NCBI GenBank assembly: GCA_014529385.2
Contig: CM043944.1
Location: forward strand, 86,579,884 to 86,643,883
Reading direction: 5' to 3'
Source of the DNA: Adiantum capillus-veneris
Lineage: Eukaryota; Streptophyta; Polypodiopsida; Polypodiales; Pteridaceae
Length of the DNA: 64,000 bases
This document shows, one piece after another, positions 54,982 through 64,000 of this stretch. Both the position numbers and the translations under genes were made by a program. Each line of letters begins with the position of its first letter. The first letter of the stretch is position 1. The notes under the pieces are model-generated. The model saw only the letters and a program-made list of their open reading frames with translations. It made no database searches and was not told the origin of the DNA.

Positions 54982-55068
54982 AGTGTGTGAGAGTGTTCCA
55001 TTGGTGTTAGGGTTAGTGTAAATTTCTTGCTTGTTTGTGGGTTGCTCTAACGATTCTCCTCTTTTGTG
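52563..55068 (+). repeat. Gypsy-D 5' LTR, about 2.5 kb
   Basis: Starts TGATAGCTGTTTTTCGG and matches the 3' LTR over the whole 2466 bp available. By eye there are about ten substitutions and one single-base indel, i.e. roughly 0.4 per cent. The end is inferred near GTTCA at 55068 and may lie up to about 25 bp further right. It includes a (CT)n tract at 54937-54976. Short frames at 53229-53438 and 53551-53775 recur in the other LTR only because the LTRs are duplicated; they are not called as genes. Confidence 0.88.
54267..54273 (+). promoter_or_regulatory. Probable LTR TATA box
   Basis: GCTATAAAAGGAGGG is a good plant TATA context, about 0.8 kb before the LTR end. The same site is at 63240-63246 in the 3' LTR. 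A second TATA-like string (CACTATATATAGG) lies near 52650. Transcription from the former would start near 54300; this is not proven. Confidence 0.5.
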
Positions 55069-55680
55069 TCCTAGTTCACTCTTAAACTAAGTGGTGCCCC
55101 TTGTGTAGTTGGGATTTGGATGTGGGTTTGTTGTTTTGGTTTGTGTTGTGTTGTGCCCCAGCCCCATTGAGCAGCACGGGAGCCTTAAAGGGTGTCTAGA
55201 GGTTGCTCTTCTTGTTGCCCGCCCCGGACCGCCTCACTATATAAAGATCTTGTCGGACAAAGATCACAAAGCGTTTACAAATACGTACAGGACTTGAGTA
55301 CAAATGAAAACATATTGAGCTTTGGAACAGTGAATGGCTCCATTTACAAATGGAGAAAATACCTTCGAATTACAAATAAACATTAGGCAGCACCTCATGG
55401 TAAGTTGTTGTTTGCACATTGTTTGTGCATGGGTCTAGACTCTCGTAAGTACTAAGAAGGCAAATATCTGTATGATGTTGATTTAGCTCATTCTTGTTGA
55501 AGAGGCCGAACAAGCCACCACCACCGCTACCAAAAGAAGTATGCTTGGACTTGTGAGAGGGCGTTGATGCTAGCAGGGCGGCAGGCTTTTTTGGGGCATC
55601 CTCCATGCTCTGCAATGAGAATGACTCATTGCCCCCCCGCACACCGCTGTCGGTATGCCAAGCACTGCCATGAAGACATC

Positions 55681-55738
<58 letters not shown>

Positions 55739-56232
55739 GGCAAAAGGTACACATAATTGTTAGTACTAAGTTGCAATTTCAACGTGTCATTCGTAGAATT
55801 TTAGGTCCTCTTAGGTTGGCGGAGATAAACGCTTCAGTAAATCCTTTTATTTTGCCTCTTATTAGGTACGACCTTAGTTTGGACGTCTATATTTTTGTTT
55901 TGTTTTAAGCATTAGGTCATGCATAGACCATGGATAATGGCCCAGGAATACAGGTTTTTCCCTTTCATTTCACTCCACACATTAGAGTAAACATTGCAAT
56001 TAGTAGAAAAATCCATTTTCAACAACGTATGGTATTCATGTTTGGTGCCCAAAGAGCAGGAGAAATTCTCGCGTCACCAAACCCTGTCATTCTACCTCTT
56101 ATTGATTATCATAGGTCATTTGATGTGAATATTTTTATTTTGTTGTAGAATAGATTGCAATTTATAAAATATTATTGTGTAAATCTTTTAAAGAAAGAAA
56201 AAACAAAAACGCGTCACTTTGAAATCAATTCA
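55069..56232 (+). other. Gypsy-D leader (primer site to gag)
   Basis: A possible primer site TGGTGCCCCTTG lies at about 55092. It is not one of the common plant types and is tentative. The leader has a (CT)n run at 55682-55737. A minus-strand codon-like block (55642-55370, with SFGSGGGGLFGLFNK) may be a captured host fragment. A duplicated peptide-coding stretch before gag is listed separately. Confidence 0.5.
55768..56148 (+). repeat. Duplicated peptide-coding unit in the Gypsy-D leader
   Basis: Two segments about 243 bp apart (55768-55908 and 56011-56148) encode related peptides in the same frame, each ended by a stop: NPFILPLIRYDLSLDVYIF with VLF, and NPVILPLIDYHRSFDVNIF with ILL. They also share KLQFQ/KIHFQ and AEI-AS / GEI-AS. 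Many differences fall at third codon positions, suggesting past selection on the peptide. Both are in the same frame as gag, which starts 85 bp after the second stop. No known domain is recognised. Confidence 0.6.
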
Positions 56233-57402
56233 ATGGAGAGCCAACGCCAAATGTCTGGATATCCTCTTTTCTTTGGAGAGCCTGGAGAGGATGCAGAATT
56301 ATTTTTAGCAAATTTCAAGATGTCTTGCCGTATCAAGAGGATAGTAACCGATCAAGAACGTGTAGAAATGTTTGAGGTGGTCCTTAGGAAAGATGCTAGT
56401 ACTTGGTTTGACTCTTTGCCTGAGGAAGTTAAGGGGAATTACACATAAGTTTTGAATCATTTTAAGATATACTTCTTTGATCCCCAAAACACTCAAAAAC
56501 TATGGCAAGACATTGTTTCTCATAAGCAAAAAGACTTAGATGACTACTACTTGTACAAGCAAGAGTTTCTACGTCCTTGGGCTCTATGGATACGAAATGT
56601 TGCTAACCCTGGTGATGGTGCAGAATTTTTAAAGAAGGAGAGGTTCATAGCCGGACTCTTTCCTGACCTTAAGGTAAAAGTTGAGGCGGGTGCACCTACT
56701 ACTTTTGATGCAGCTGAAACTAGGGCTGCTGAGAAGTATAGGAAACTCAAGTGCTTAAGGGGAGAGGTTCCAATAGAAGGTCTTAGACCCAAAGGTAAGT
56801 CACAAGCATCAACATCTAGGGAGATTCCTGAGGTAACGGCTGAAGTGATTGAGAAGTTAAATGAGTCTTTAAGTAGCCTGTCAATTCACCTTGCACAAGC
56901 TGTAGGTCCAAAGGGACAAGCAAAGAAGTCAGAAGAGAGAGAGCCACGAACTAGGAGAGTCTTGCAATGTTGGAATTGCGGAGAGTCTGGACATGGGATG
57001 TATAATTGTCCTTGGCCCCGTGGAGAGCCAGGGAGACCTAACTTGAATTACCCAGTGATGAATGCAGGAGAAGGAGCTGGTCAACAACCAAGGCTTCTAC
57101 AAAGGCCAAATGGAACAAGACCACCTCCACAAGGGGTAGAAGGAGTTCCACCTTTGCCAGATCCAAATGTGCATGTGGTAGAGGTGACAAATTCAAATGA
57201 GTTTGACATGGAAGCCAATGGCATTAAGCGTGGCCGAGGAAAAGGTAAAGAGAAAGAGGGTGTCCCATCACAGAGTGACCATGGACAAGGCAAGAAGGCA
57301 AAGGAGACCAAGGAAGCTAAGAGGACTCGACGTCGTATCAATCTCCAAGACTTCCCTCTTGGACATGGTATGGCTCCATACAACCTGTTGGAAGACATGT
57401 GA
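56233..57402 (+). pseudogene. Gypsy-D gag, with one internal stop
   Basis: Start at MESQRQMSGYPLFFGEP (56233). The capsid-like region contains AELFLANFK and DASTWFDSLPEEV, then a TAA at 56446-56448, then the frame continues with LNHFKIYFFDPQ, FIAGLFPDLKVKVEAGAP and a single zinc knuckle CWNCGESGHGMYNC (56968-57009). A basic tail (KRGRGKGKEKEG, KRTRRRINL) ends in a TGA at 57400. About 389 codons. The frame is the same on both sides of each stop, and a single C-to-T change would explain the TAA, so gag was intact recently. Confidence 0.88.
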
Positions 57403-57537
57403 GGTAAGGGTCCTGATATCTCATGGCCTCAGTTTCTTGCATTATGCCCACAAGTTAGGAGGGATTTAACAAAGGCAGTTAGCACTAGGAGAAAGGTAAA
57501 AGATAGTTTTCCTGTTGTAAAAATTGCACATGCTGAA

Positions 57538-60500
57538 ATGAACGAGGATATTACACCTGTGCTAGATTGTTACATAAAAGGAAGATTGGTTAGGAAAGGT
57601 CTAGTGGATGGGGGTGCACAAATTTGCATCATGACAGAGGGACTCATGCAAAGACTAGGCATGCACATCCAGGAGACACCTGAAATCAAAGTCAAGATGG
57701 CAAACAATAGCAAGGCTAGGTGTGTAGGCATTTGTAAAAATGTCTTTGTAGAGGCCTTTGGCATTAAGAAAGCGGTGGATTTTTATGTTATGTCGACCAA
57801 GGGAAGTGGTTATCCATTTATCCTAGGAATACCATGGCTAATGAAAATGCGAGCTTTGCAGGATTGGGAGAGTGGGAAATTAATTTGCAGGAATGACAAT
57901 CATAAGAAGGTTGTCTTTGACATGAAGGAGCAACGCCAAGAGGAGCTCCATGAAGAATCATCTCAAAGTGAGACGGAAGAAGGTTGGACCGATAGCACTT
58001 CAGAAGAAGAAAGTAGCGGCAGCATTACTGAAGAGGAGTCTTCCATTGAAGTCATGGGGGTAAGGTTTAAGCCAAACAACCAGGAGACCTCTTCTCGAGG
58101 TTTGGAAGAGGTAGGTTCCCAAGAAAACCAAAAGGTGGAAGATGAAGGGATGTTGGAAGGTATGCTATCAACAACACTTACAAAGGATGAAAGAGAGGAG
58201 TTCAAATGTGTGCTAAGGAAGTTTCCTAGGCTTTTTGCTAAAGACTACACCGACATGCGTGGGGTAGATGTTTTTCAACACAAGATTGAGTTAAAGCCTG
58301 AGGCCACACCTAAAGCTCAAAAGCTACGAAGGCTAGGAGTCATTAAGGAGCAGGCTCTACTCAGGGAGGTAAGAAAGCTTCTAGCAGCAGGTTTCATTTA
58401 TCCAGTGGAGAATTCAGAGTGGGTCTCTCCCGTTGTTGTCACTCCTAAGAAAAACGGCAAGTGGAGGGTGTGTGTGGATTATCGTCCACTTAATGAGGCA
58501 ACAAAAAGAGATCACTTTCCCCTCCCATTTCAGGATGAGATACTAAATGAAGTAGCTGGTCATGAGAAGTACACTGTGTGTGATGGCTACTCGGGTTACT
58601 TTCAAATAGGTATCGCATTGGAGGATCAATTGAAAACAACCTTTATCACTCCTTGGGGCTGTTATGCTTTTAGAGTCATGCCATTCGGTCTGACAAATGC
58701 TCCTGCCATTTTCCAACGCTTCATGAACATGGTGTTTCAAGCATTCTTTGGAAAGTCCATTAGGGTTTTTATTGATGATTTTTGCATTTATAGCTCAAAA
58801 TCATTGCATCTACAAAGGGTAGAAGAAGGTTTAAAGAAGCTCTATGACATGGGAGGTCAACTCAACCCCGACAAGTGTCACATAGCTGAGGATGAAGTGA
58901 TCTTGCTTGGTCACAAGGTTTCCTATAAAGGCATTGAGGTGGATCCTTCAAAGGCAAAAGCTCTTATTGAGCTCCCCTCACCCAAGAATCTCAAAGAGGT
59001 TATATCATTCATTCAAAAAGTGAATTATATGTCACGCTTTATTCACTTAGCTTCGGAGTTGCTTCATCCTTTGCAAAAGTTGACACAACAAGTAGAATTT
59101 GCATGGTCTAATGAGCTTGAAGAGTATTTTTGTAACATTAAAGTCATTTTGTCAGAGCTACCAACACTCATGCCTCCTTGTTGGGAGTACACATTCTTTG
59201 TTAGCTCTAGTGTTGGAAGGGAAACAATTGGTGCTGTGTTGCTACAACAAGATCTCCACAGTACAAGGATGCGACCCATCTACTTTGCTAGTAGGGTCAT
59301 GAATGCTTTGGAGAGAGACTACACAGAAGCAGAACTCATGATGCTTCCTTTCATGTTTGCGATAAGGAAGTTTAGATCCTACTTGCTCCCAAAACCTTTT
59401 GTAATTCTCACTGCAGAAAAATTGTTCCCTTGGGTGTCATCTCAAATGAATCTTAGTACTAGGATCTCAAAGTGGATTATGGAGTTGCAAGAGTTTCAAT
59501 ACTCTTTCAAGGTAGAAGATAGTGTGCGTGCACAATTGGCAGGGATTCTCACTTATAGGGTGCATGAAAAGGAGATTAAGGTGCCTGAAGTAGAGACCCT
59601 ACCATTGCCACCACCAAAAAGTATTCCTAATGCTTTTACCTTGTTCTTTGATGGAGCTTTTCGTCGAGCCACAGGAAAAGCAGGGGGAGGGCTAGTGTTG
59701 CTCAACCCAAGTGGAGAGGTGGTCATGAAAGAGAATTTCAATCTACCAAGTTCAGCTAGCAACAATGAAGCAGAATACGACACACTAATTCATGGTTTGA
59801 AGAGGTGCATTGGCCAAGGGATACAACGCCTCATGGTAAAGGGAGATGCACTTCTCATTGTTAAACAGATTTTAGGCATTTGGGCATGCAAGAATGAAAG
59901 CTTACGGACAAAAGTTCATGCCATTCGTAGATTGTTTAATCAATTTGAAGAAGTGCAACTATACCATATTCCTAGGAAACAGAATAAAGATGCCGATTTA
60001 CTTGCACAGCAAATAGTTACATGTGTTGAGAAAGAAGTGCAGGTCATCATGGTGGCAGCAACTGTCAAGCAACCGAGATACCAGGGATTGGAGTCATTGA
60101 CTCCCATCATTGGCTACATTTTGGAGGGTGAGTTTCCACAAGACTTCACGAAGGCTCAGAAGAGGAGACTCATGAAGAAGGCAAGTTTCTATCTCTTCCT
60201 AGAAGGCTCCCTCTATCAAAGAGGGAAGGATCAAGTGTGCAGAAGAGTACCAACTATCGAGGAAATTCCAGCCATTCTAAAAGGTTTGCATGAAGAGGAA
60301 TGTGGTGGTCATTTTGCCCAAGAATCAACTGTGAAGAAGATTTTGCTTGCGGGGTATGTTTGGCCAAGCATGCATGTGGATGTTCAACATTGGTGTAAAA
60401 GCTGTCACAATTGTCAGATAAATGGAAATAGAAGGTTGGTGCATGGCCCGAGGCAAATAGTGCTTGCAAATGGACCCTTTGAAAAGTGGGGCATTGATGC

Positions 60501-61080
60501 TATGGGTCCTCTGCCTAGGACAAAAAATGATAAACTCTACATTCTAGTGGCTGTAGACTATATGACTAGGTGGGTGGAAGCTCAAAGTGTGGCAAGAGTG
60601 AATGAGAGGACAGTTAGCAAGTTTGTGTACAATCACATTTGTTGCAGATTTGGCACACCTTTGGTGATTGTTTCTGATAATGGTCCAGGGTTTAGGAAGG
60701 GCTTGCTCACAGAAGTCTGTGAAGAACTTCACATTCTACATCGTCACAGTACACCCTACTATCCCCAATCAAATGGTTTGGTAGAAAAAGCTAATGGTGT
60801 CATTGCAGGCATCATTAGAAAGATGGTGACAAACAAGACAAAGTTGTGGGATGACTTCTTGGATGGTGCCTTGTGGGCGTATCGAACCACATATAGGGAA
60901 GCCACGGAGTTCACACCATTTCACTTGGTCTATGGTCAAGAGGCTTTACAGCCAATTGAGCTAAACATTCCAACAATGCGACTTCATGGCAAATCAGCAC
61001 AAGATGATCAAGAAGCATGGATGGATCGACTTCTTACCTTAGCTGAGCTTGAGTGGAAAAGAGAAGCAGCATATGAGTGA
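57538..61080 (+). CDS. Gypsy-D pol: protease, RT, two RNase H domains, integrase
   Basis: An uninterrupted 1180-codon frame; upstream codons back to the gag stop at 57400 are open in the same frame. Retropepsin has VDGGAQICIM (Asp codon 57607), with Gly where Ser/Thr is usual. RT (58250-58920) has [30 protein letters not shown] and catalytic FIDDFCIYS (58768-58794). The Ty3-type RNase H (59190-59440) has lost two acidic residues (FFVSSSVG for the usual DAS; LTAEKLF for TDH). An archaeal-type RNase H (59635-60030) keeps them: FFDGAF, NNEAEYD, KGDALLIVKQ, NKDADLLAQ. Integrase has an HHCC finger (HEEECGGH ... CKSCHNC) and the full DDE set: GIDAMGP (Asp 60494), VSDNGPGF (60676) and NGLVEKANG (Glu 60784). 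It ends in a TGA at 61078. Confidence 0.95.
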   Translation: MNEDITPVLDCYIKGRLVRKGLVDGGAQICIMTEGLMQRLGMHIQETPEIKVKMANNSKARCVGICKNVFVEAFGIKKAVDFYVMSTKGSGYPFILGIPWLMKMRALQDWESGKLICRNDNHKKVVFDMKEQRQEELHEESSQSETEEGWTDSTSEEESSGSITEEESSIEVMGVRFKPNNQETSSRGLEEVGSQENQKVEDEGMLEGMLSTTLTKDEREEFKCVLRKFPRLFAKDYTDMRGVDVFQHKIELKPEATPKAQKLRRLGVIKEQALLREVRKLLAAGFIYPVENSEWVSPVVVTPKKNGKWRVCVDYRPLNEATKRDHFPLPFQDEILNEVAGHEKYTVCDGYSGYFQIGIALEDQLKTTFITPWGCYAFRVMPFGLTNAPAIFQRFMNMVFQAFFGKSIRVFIDDFCIYSSKSLHLQRVEEGLKKLYDMGGQLNPDKCHIAEDEVILLGHKVSYKGIEVDPSKAKALIELPSPKNLKEVISFIQKVNYMSRFIHLASELLHPLQKLTQQVEFAWSNELEEYFCNIKVILSELPTLMPPCWEYTFFVSSSVGRETIGAVLLQQDLHSTRMRPIYFASRVMNALERDYTEAELMMLPFMFAIRKFRSYLLPKPFVILTAEKLFPWVSSQMNLSTRISKWIMELQEFQYSFKVEDSVRAQLAGILTYRVHEKEIKVPEVETLPLPPPKSIPNAFTLFFDGAFRRATGKAGGGLVLLNPSGEVVMKENFNLPSSASNNEAEYDTLIHGLKRCIGQGIQRLMVKGDALLIVKQILGIWACKNESLRTKVHAIRRLFNQFEEVQLYHIPRKQNKDADLLAQQIVTCVEKEVQVIMVAATVKQPRYQGLESLTPIIGYILEGEFPQDFTKAQKRRLMKKASFYLFLEGSLYQRGKDQVCRRVPTIEEIPAILKGLHEEECGGHFAQESTVKKILLAGYVWPSMHVDVQHWCKSCHNCQINGNRRLVHGPRQIVLANGPFEKWGIDAMGPLPRTKNDKLYILVAVDYMTRWVEAQSVARVNERTVSKFVYNHICCRFGTPLVIVSDNGPGFRKGLLTEVCEELHILHRHSTPYYPQSNGLVEKANGVIAGIIRKMVTNKTKLWDDFLDGALWAYRTTYREATEFTPFHLVYGQEALQPIELNIPTMRLHGKSAQDDQEAWMDRLLTLAELEWKREAAYE

Positions 61081-61506
61081 TACAAGAGGAAAGCCACACA
61101 AGCGAAAGAAACGCACGACAAGAAACTGAAGGACAAAGGCATCAATGAAGGAGATCTTGTGCTAAGGTATGACAATCGACTCGATAATCGTTTTGATGCC
61201 AAATTTGAAACAAGATGGCAGGGGCAATACATAGTCAAGAAGGCTTTCAATTCAAGTTACTATCAACTTATGGACTTGAATGGGAAAGAGCACTCCAGGA
61301 AGGTAAACGGCTATCGCTTGAAGCCTTACTTGAGTCGCCTTCTACCAAAGGATCTACCAGAGCAAAAGGCAACTATCCCATGTAAGTATTGTTCCATGAA
61401 GCATGAGTGTAACTCTAGCCAAAATTTTGAGGGGCCAAACAATAAAGATCTCATCAAGGACTCTGAAGCACTCTCTTTGGAAAAGATGCTCTATGATGGT
61501 ACATGA
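61081..61506 (+). pseudogene. Gypsy-D integrase C-terminal region, after a TGA
   Basis: The pol frame stays open after the TGA at 61078 for 141 more codons. It contains a Lys-rich helix (YKRKATQAKETHDKK) and a GPY/F-like module (RWQGQYIVKKAF, NGYRLKPYLSR), then a Cys-containing tail (CKYCSMKHEC). It belongs to integrase, so the TGA truncates the protein in this copy. No chromodomain is seen. Confidence 0.85.
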
Positions 61507-61520
61507 ATATACCATCATCC

Positions 61521-61531
61521 AGGGGGAGGGC
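61521..61531 (+). other. Gypsy-D polypurine tract
   Basis: AGGGGGAGGGC followed by TAA and the LTR start TGATAGCC. The purine run is the usual plus-strand primer and fixes the 3' LTR boundary at 61535. Confidence 0.9.
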
Positions 61532-61534
61532 TAA

Positions 61535-63907
61535 TGATAGCCGTTTTTCGGCTCTTTGTAATTGTCACAGTAAGTTACCTCACCCTACCAAAATCACCCA
61601 AACACTGTGGCTATCCCTACCATTTCACTATATATAGGCGTATGTGAGTTAGGGAACTTTCCCCATATTTTCTTTAAAACCCTCAGCTAGCTAGTCACTG
61701 GGCTAGTTGAGCCAAAAAAATAAAAAAAATAAAAATTATAAGTATATTATGGCCCATTTGTGTGTAAATATTTCATTGTATATAGGGCCTAAATAAAAGG
61801 ATTTTTTTCATAATTATTTTGGTATTTATTTAAATATTTCTACCTAGGTGTGTGTTATTTATGCTCTGTACATTGCCTCACCATTACCACAATTTTTCTT
61901 ACCATTTTTCATACTCTTTATTCCATATAGAAATATTTTCATGTAAGCTTCTCTTATATTTGGTGTAACTCCACCCCAACAAAAATCCAAAAAAACTAGT
62001 TTTATTTATGTGTATATTTTTTCACTATTGTGATTTTTCCCTTCCTACATCTATTTTATTTTGTTTTTTCCTAAAAAATTAGAACACCAAAAATATTTAT
62101 GGTAGCCTCATAATGAGAGAGATTTCTTTTGACCCCTTTATATTTTTTCCACTTATATTATTTATATTTGACATGTACATATTTTTTAGACCCCTCAATA
62201 TTTGATTTTCTTAGTTGTACTATTCACTTATATCATAATCTCAACAATATCTTCAATTATAGACCTACCAAATAAGGTCAAGGGTAGGTGGCATGTATAC
62301 ATGCACTATGGAGGGCTCACTCTTGGAGGTATTCAAAAGAATCATCCAAAGAAGGACCCCACAAGGACCTTGTGCAGTGGAAAAAAACGGTCGGTTTTGC
62401 TGAATTTTTAAAGTTCACTTGCTCTCCGGATTTGAAAAGGTGATACAAACAAAAGTTGTAGCTCGTGGGCTGAACTTTTGCCTCAACTTTTTTCACATTT
62501 TTTTGAGCTATGAGCTGTGAGCTATGATTTTATTAGTGGACCACAGTTTTCCCATGCTATGCAGCCACACTCTCTCTTCCACTTTATCATTTTCCTCTTT
62601 CACACACACTTCTCCACTCATCATCCCCACCTCTCTCACCACTCCTCTCTGCACCCTACTCACCTTCTCCTCAACCTTGAAGAATAAGAGAAACCATGGT
62701 GAACTCATACCTCCCACACACAATTCCATTCCAAAATTGACCACCTAGTCTCATTTTTCCTCCTCCAATTTACCCATATCTATCAAAAAAACCACAAAAT
62801 TCAGCCTCTTCTCTTAAAAGACAGCATCATGGTGGTTGATTACTCAGCTTCAATTACCTTGTCTCTCAAGGAAGGTCAAGAGTGGAGAAAAAATGTACCG
62901 TCAAAGCTAGTGGACCGTCAACAAGCGTCAAAATTGGCCCTACTCAAGACACTTGGAGCATCAACCTTGTAAGAAATCCACCTTTTCTTACCTCTTAAGA
63001 GTTTTTCTTCCTTATTTGTATTCTACATGGATACTCCCATTGTAAATATCCAATTCCATTTGTAAATTAATACTAACTCTACTAGCACTAACCCACTATG
63101 AAAAGTCCTATCACCTCCATTTCTCTCCTCTCTCTTTCCCCACCAACTTCTTGATAATTCCAAGCAAAAGAAATTAGATAAATTGCTGAAAATCTAACCC
63201 AACCATGGTTAGAGGAGTAACCCTAGCCTTCAAAATTGCTATAAAAGGAGGGTGTAGCTAGCACAAAAGGGGGGAGCCATAAGCAAGAGCACTATGCTAT
63301 AGCTTGAGAAGCCAAGCTCAACCTCTCTAGAAGGAGCTCTTGAGTGGAAGCTCATTGTCTTATGCATGTGCATGTGTTGTAATAGGGGATTAGCAAGGGA
63401 ACTCTATGCCATTGTAAGAGAGAGAGTGATCATTCAATTGAGAGTAGGAAATCTATCATTTCTCCTACTAGTGTAAGCCCAACATTTGCTGAATCAAGGA
63501 GGGTGGATTTGGACTAAGCTTGGATACTTTGTCTCCCTTCCAACGTGAAGTAATGGACAACAATGATGCGTAAGTGTCTTGGTGTTTTTTGTTAAAGTTC
63601 TTGATAGCTTGTCTCTGGTGTTGTCATCAATCTAGCCATAAATTCCACATACTGTAAGAGGGCGACAGGGTGGAGAGGACTCCCCTGGCTTTAAGACAGT
63701 GATTGGGGTGGCTTTTCTTGTGATGTGTTGTGGTGAAATTTACGCAAGCTATGTTGAACAAATACTAATCTCACTTTGATTTGTCATGACAGATTTGTAA
63801 GAAGGTATTAATGCAACAAGCACCCCCTCCCCCTTTCTCTCTCTTTCTTAAAAATATAGTGGTGTTTGCTTGATCATTGCCAATACGTTTCAAAGCAACC
63901 CGAGCAC

Positions 63908-63956
<49 letters not shown>

Positions 63957-64000
63957 AGTGTGTGAGAGTGTTCCATTGGTGTTAGGGTTAGTGTAAATTT
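61535..64000 (+). repeat. Gypsy-D 3' LTR (cut by window end)
   Basis: Matches the 5' LTR at a constant offset of 8972-8973 bp, with one extra T near 61808. It carries the same TATA box (63240-63246) and CT tract (63911-63951). About 40 bp of the right end is outside the window. Confidence 0.95.

Larger units (their letters stand above)
52563..64000 (+). mobile_element. Gypsy-D: young, nearly complete Tat-like Ty3/gypsy element
   Basis: Two near-identical LTRs (52563 and 61535 onward) enclose a leader, gag, and pol in protease-RT-RNase H-second RNase H-integrase order. There is no chromodomain. The presence of an extra archaeal-type RNase H between RNase H and integrase is characteristic of the Tat lineage. 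The gag-pol frame from 56233 to 61506 needs no frameshift. The window ends about 40 bp before the expected end of the 3' LTR, so the target-site duplication (left side ACTAT, 52558-52562) cannot be checked. Confidence 0.93.

Overview
The window looks like nuclear DNA from a land plant with a large, repeat-rich genome. It carries plant-type LTR retrotransposons (a chromovirus primed by an initiator-Met-like site, a Tat-like Ty3/gypsy element with two RNase H domains, and a Tork/Tnt1-like copia fragment), a CACTA terminus with GCGACGC subterminal motifs, and many long CT/GA runs. There is no bacterial gene organisation. A fern or another large-genome lineage is possible, but the sequence does not settle it.

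Layout. 1-18.5 kb: an old Ty3/gypsy element on the minus strand (Gypsy-A: primer site 18.48 kb, gag 17.3-14.4 kb, pol 6.5-3.1 kb, an extra 3' reading frame 3.1-1.8 kb). It is split by a younger plus-strand chromovirus (Gypsy-B, 6509-14428) whose 3' LTR has lost more than half its length. 18.5-26 kb: LTR-like DNA, a copia gag-like remnant, long CT runs, and a minus-strand gag-bearing element without reverse transcriptase (Gypsy-C). Gypsy-C contains a set of about 280-bp spaced near-perfect 22-bp palindromes. 26-31 kb: mostly anonymous DNA with a (G)50 run, a SINE-like duplication and weak gene fragments.

31-48.5 kb is the most unusual part. One 18-bp core, TTGGACAAGTGGTGGACC, recurs on the plus strand in at least three different repeat contexts: a roughly 120-bp array at 31-32 kb, a 12.6-kb array at 33.5-46.1 kb with two cores per monomer and higher-order periods of about 1.46 and 2.87 kb, and scattered copies at 48.1-48.45 kb. 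A multi-exon gene for an FCP1/NIF-like HAD phosphatase-fold protein sits inside this repeat domain, with its first visible exon starting 40 bp after the last core.

48.5-50.6 kb: a 5'-truncated copia RT-RNase H fragment with its 3' LTR, then a lone CACTA-type terminus. 52.6-64 kb: a young, almost complete Gypsy-D element with LTRs of about 2.5 kb differing at about ten sites. Its gag-pol frame is continuous except for three stop codons, and its leader encodes a duplicated peptide. Its original RNase H has lost catalytic residues while a second archaeal-type RNase H keeps them.

The window is a nest of retrotransposons around one host-like gene. All copy counts and divergences were judged by eye.
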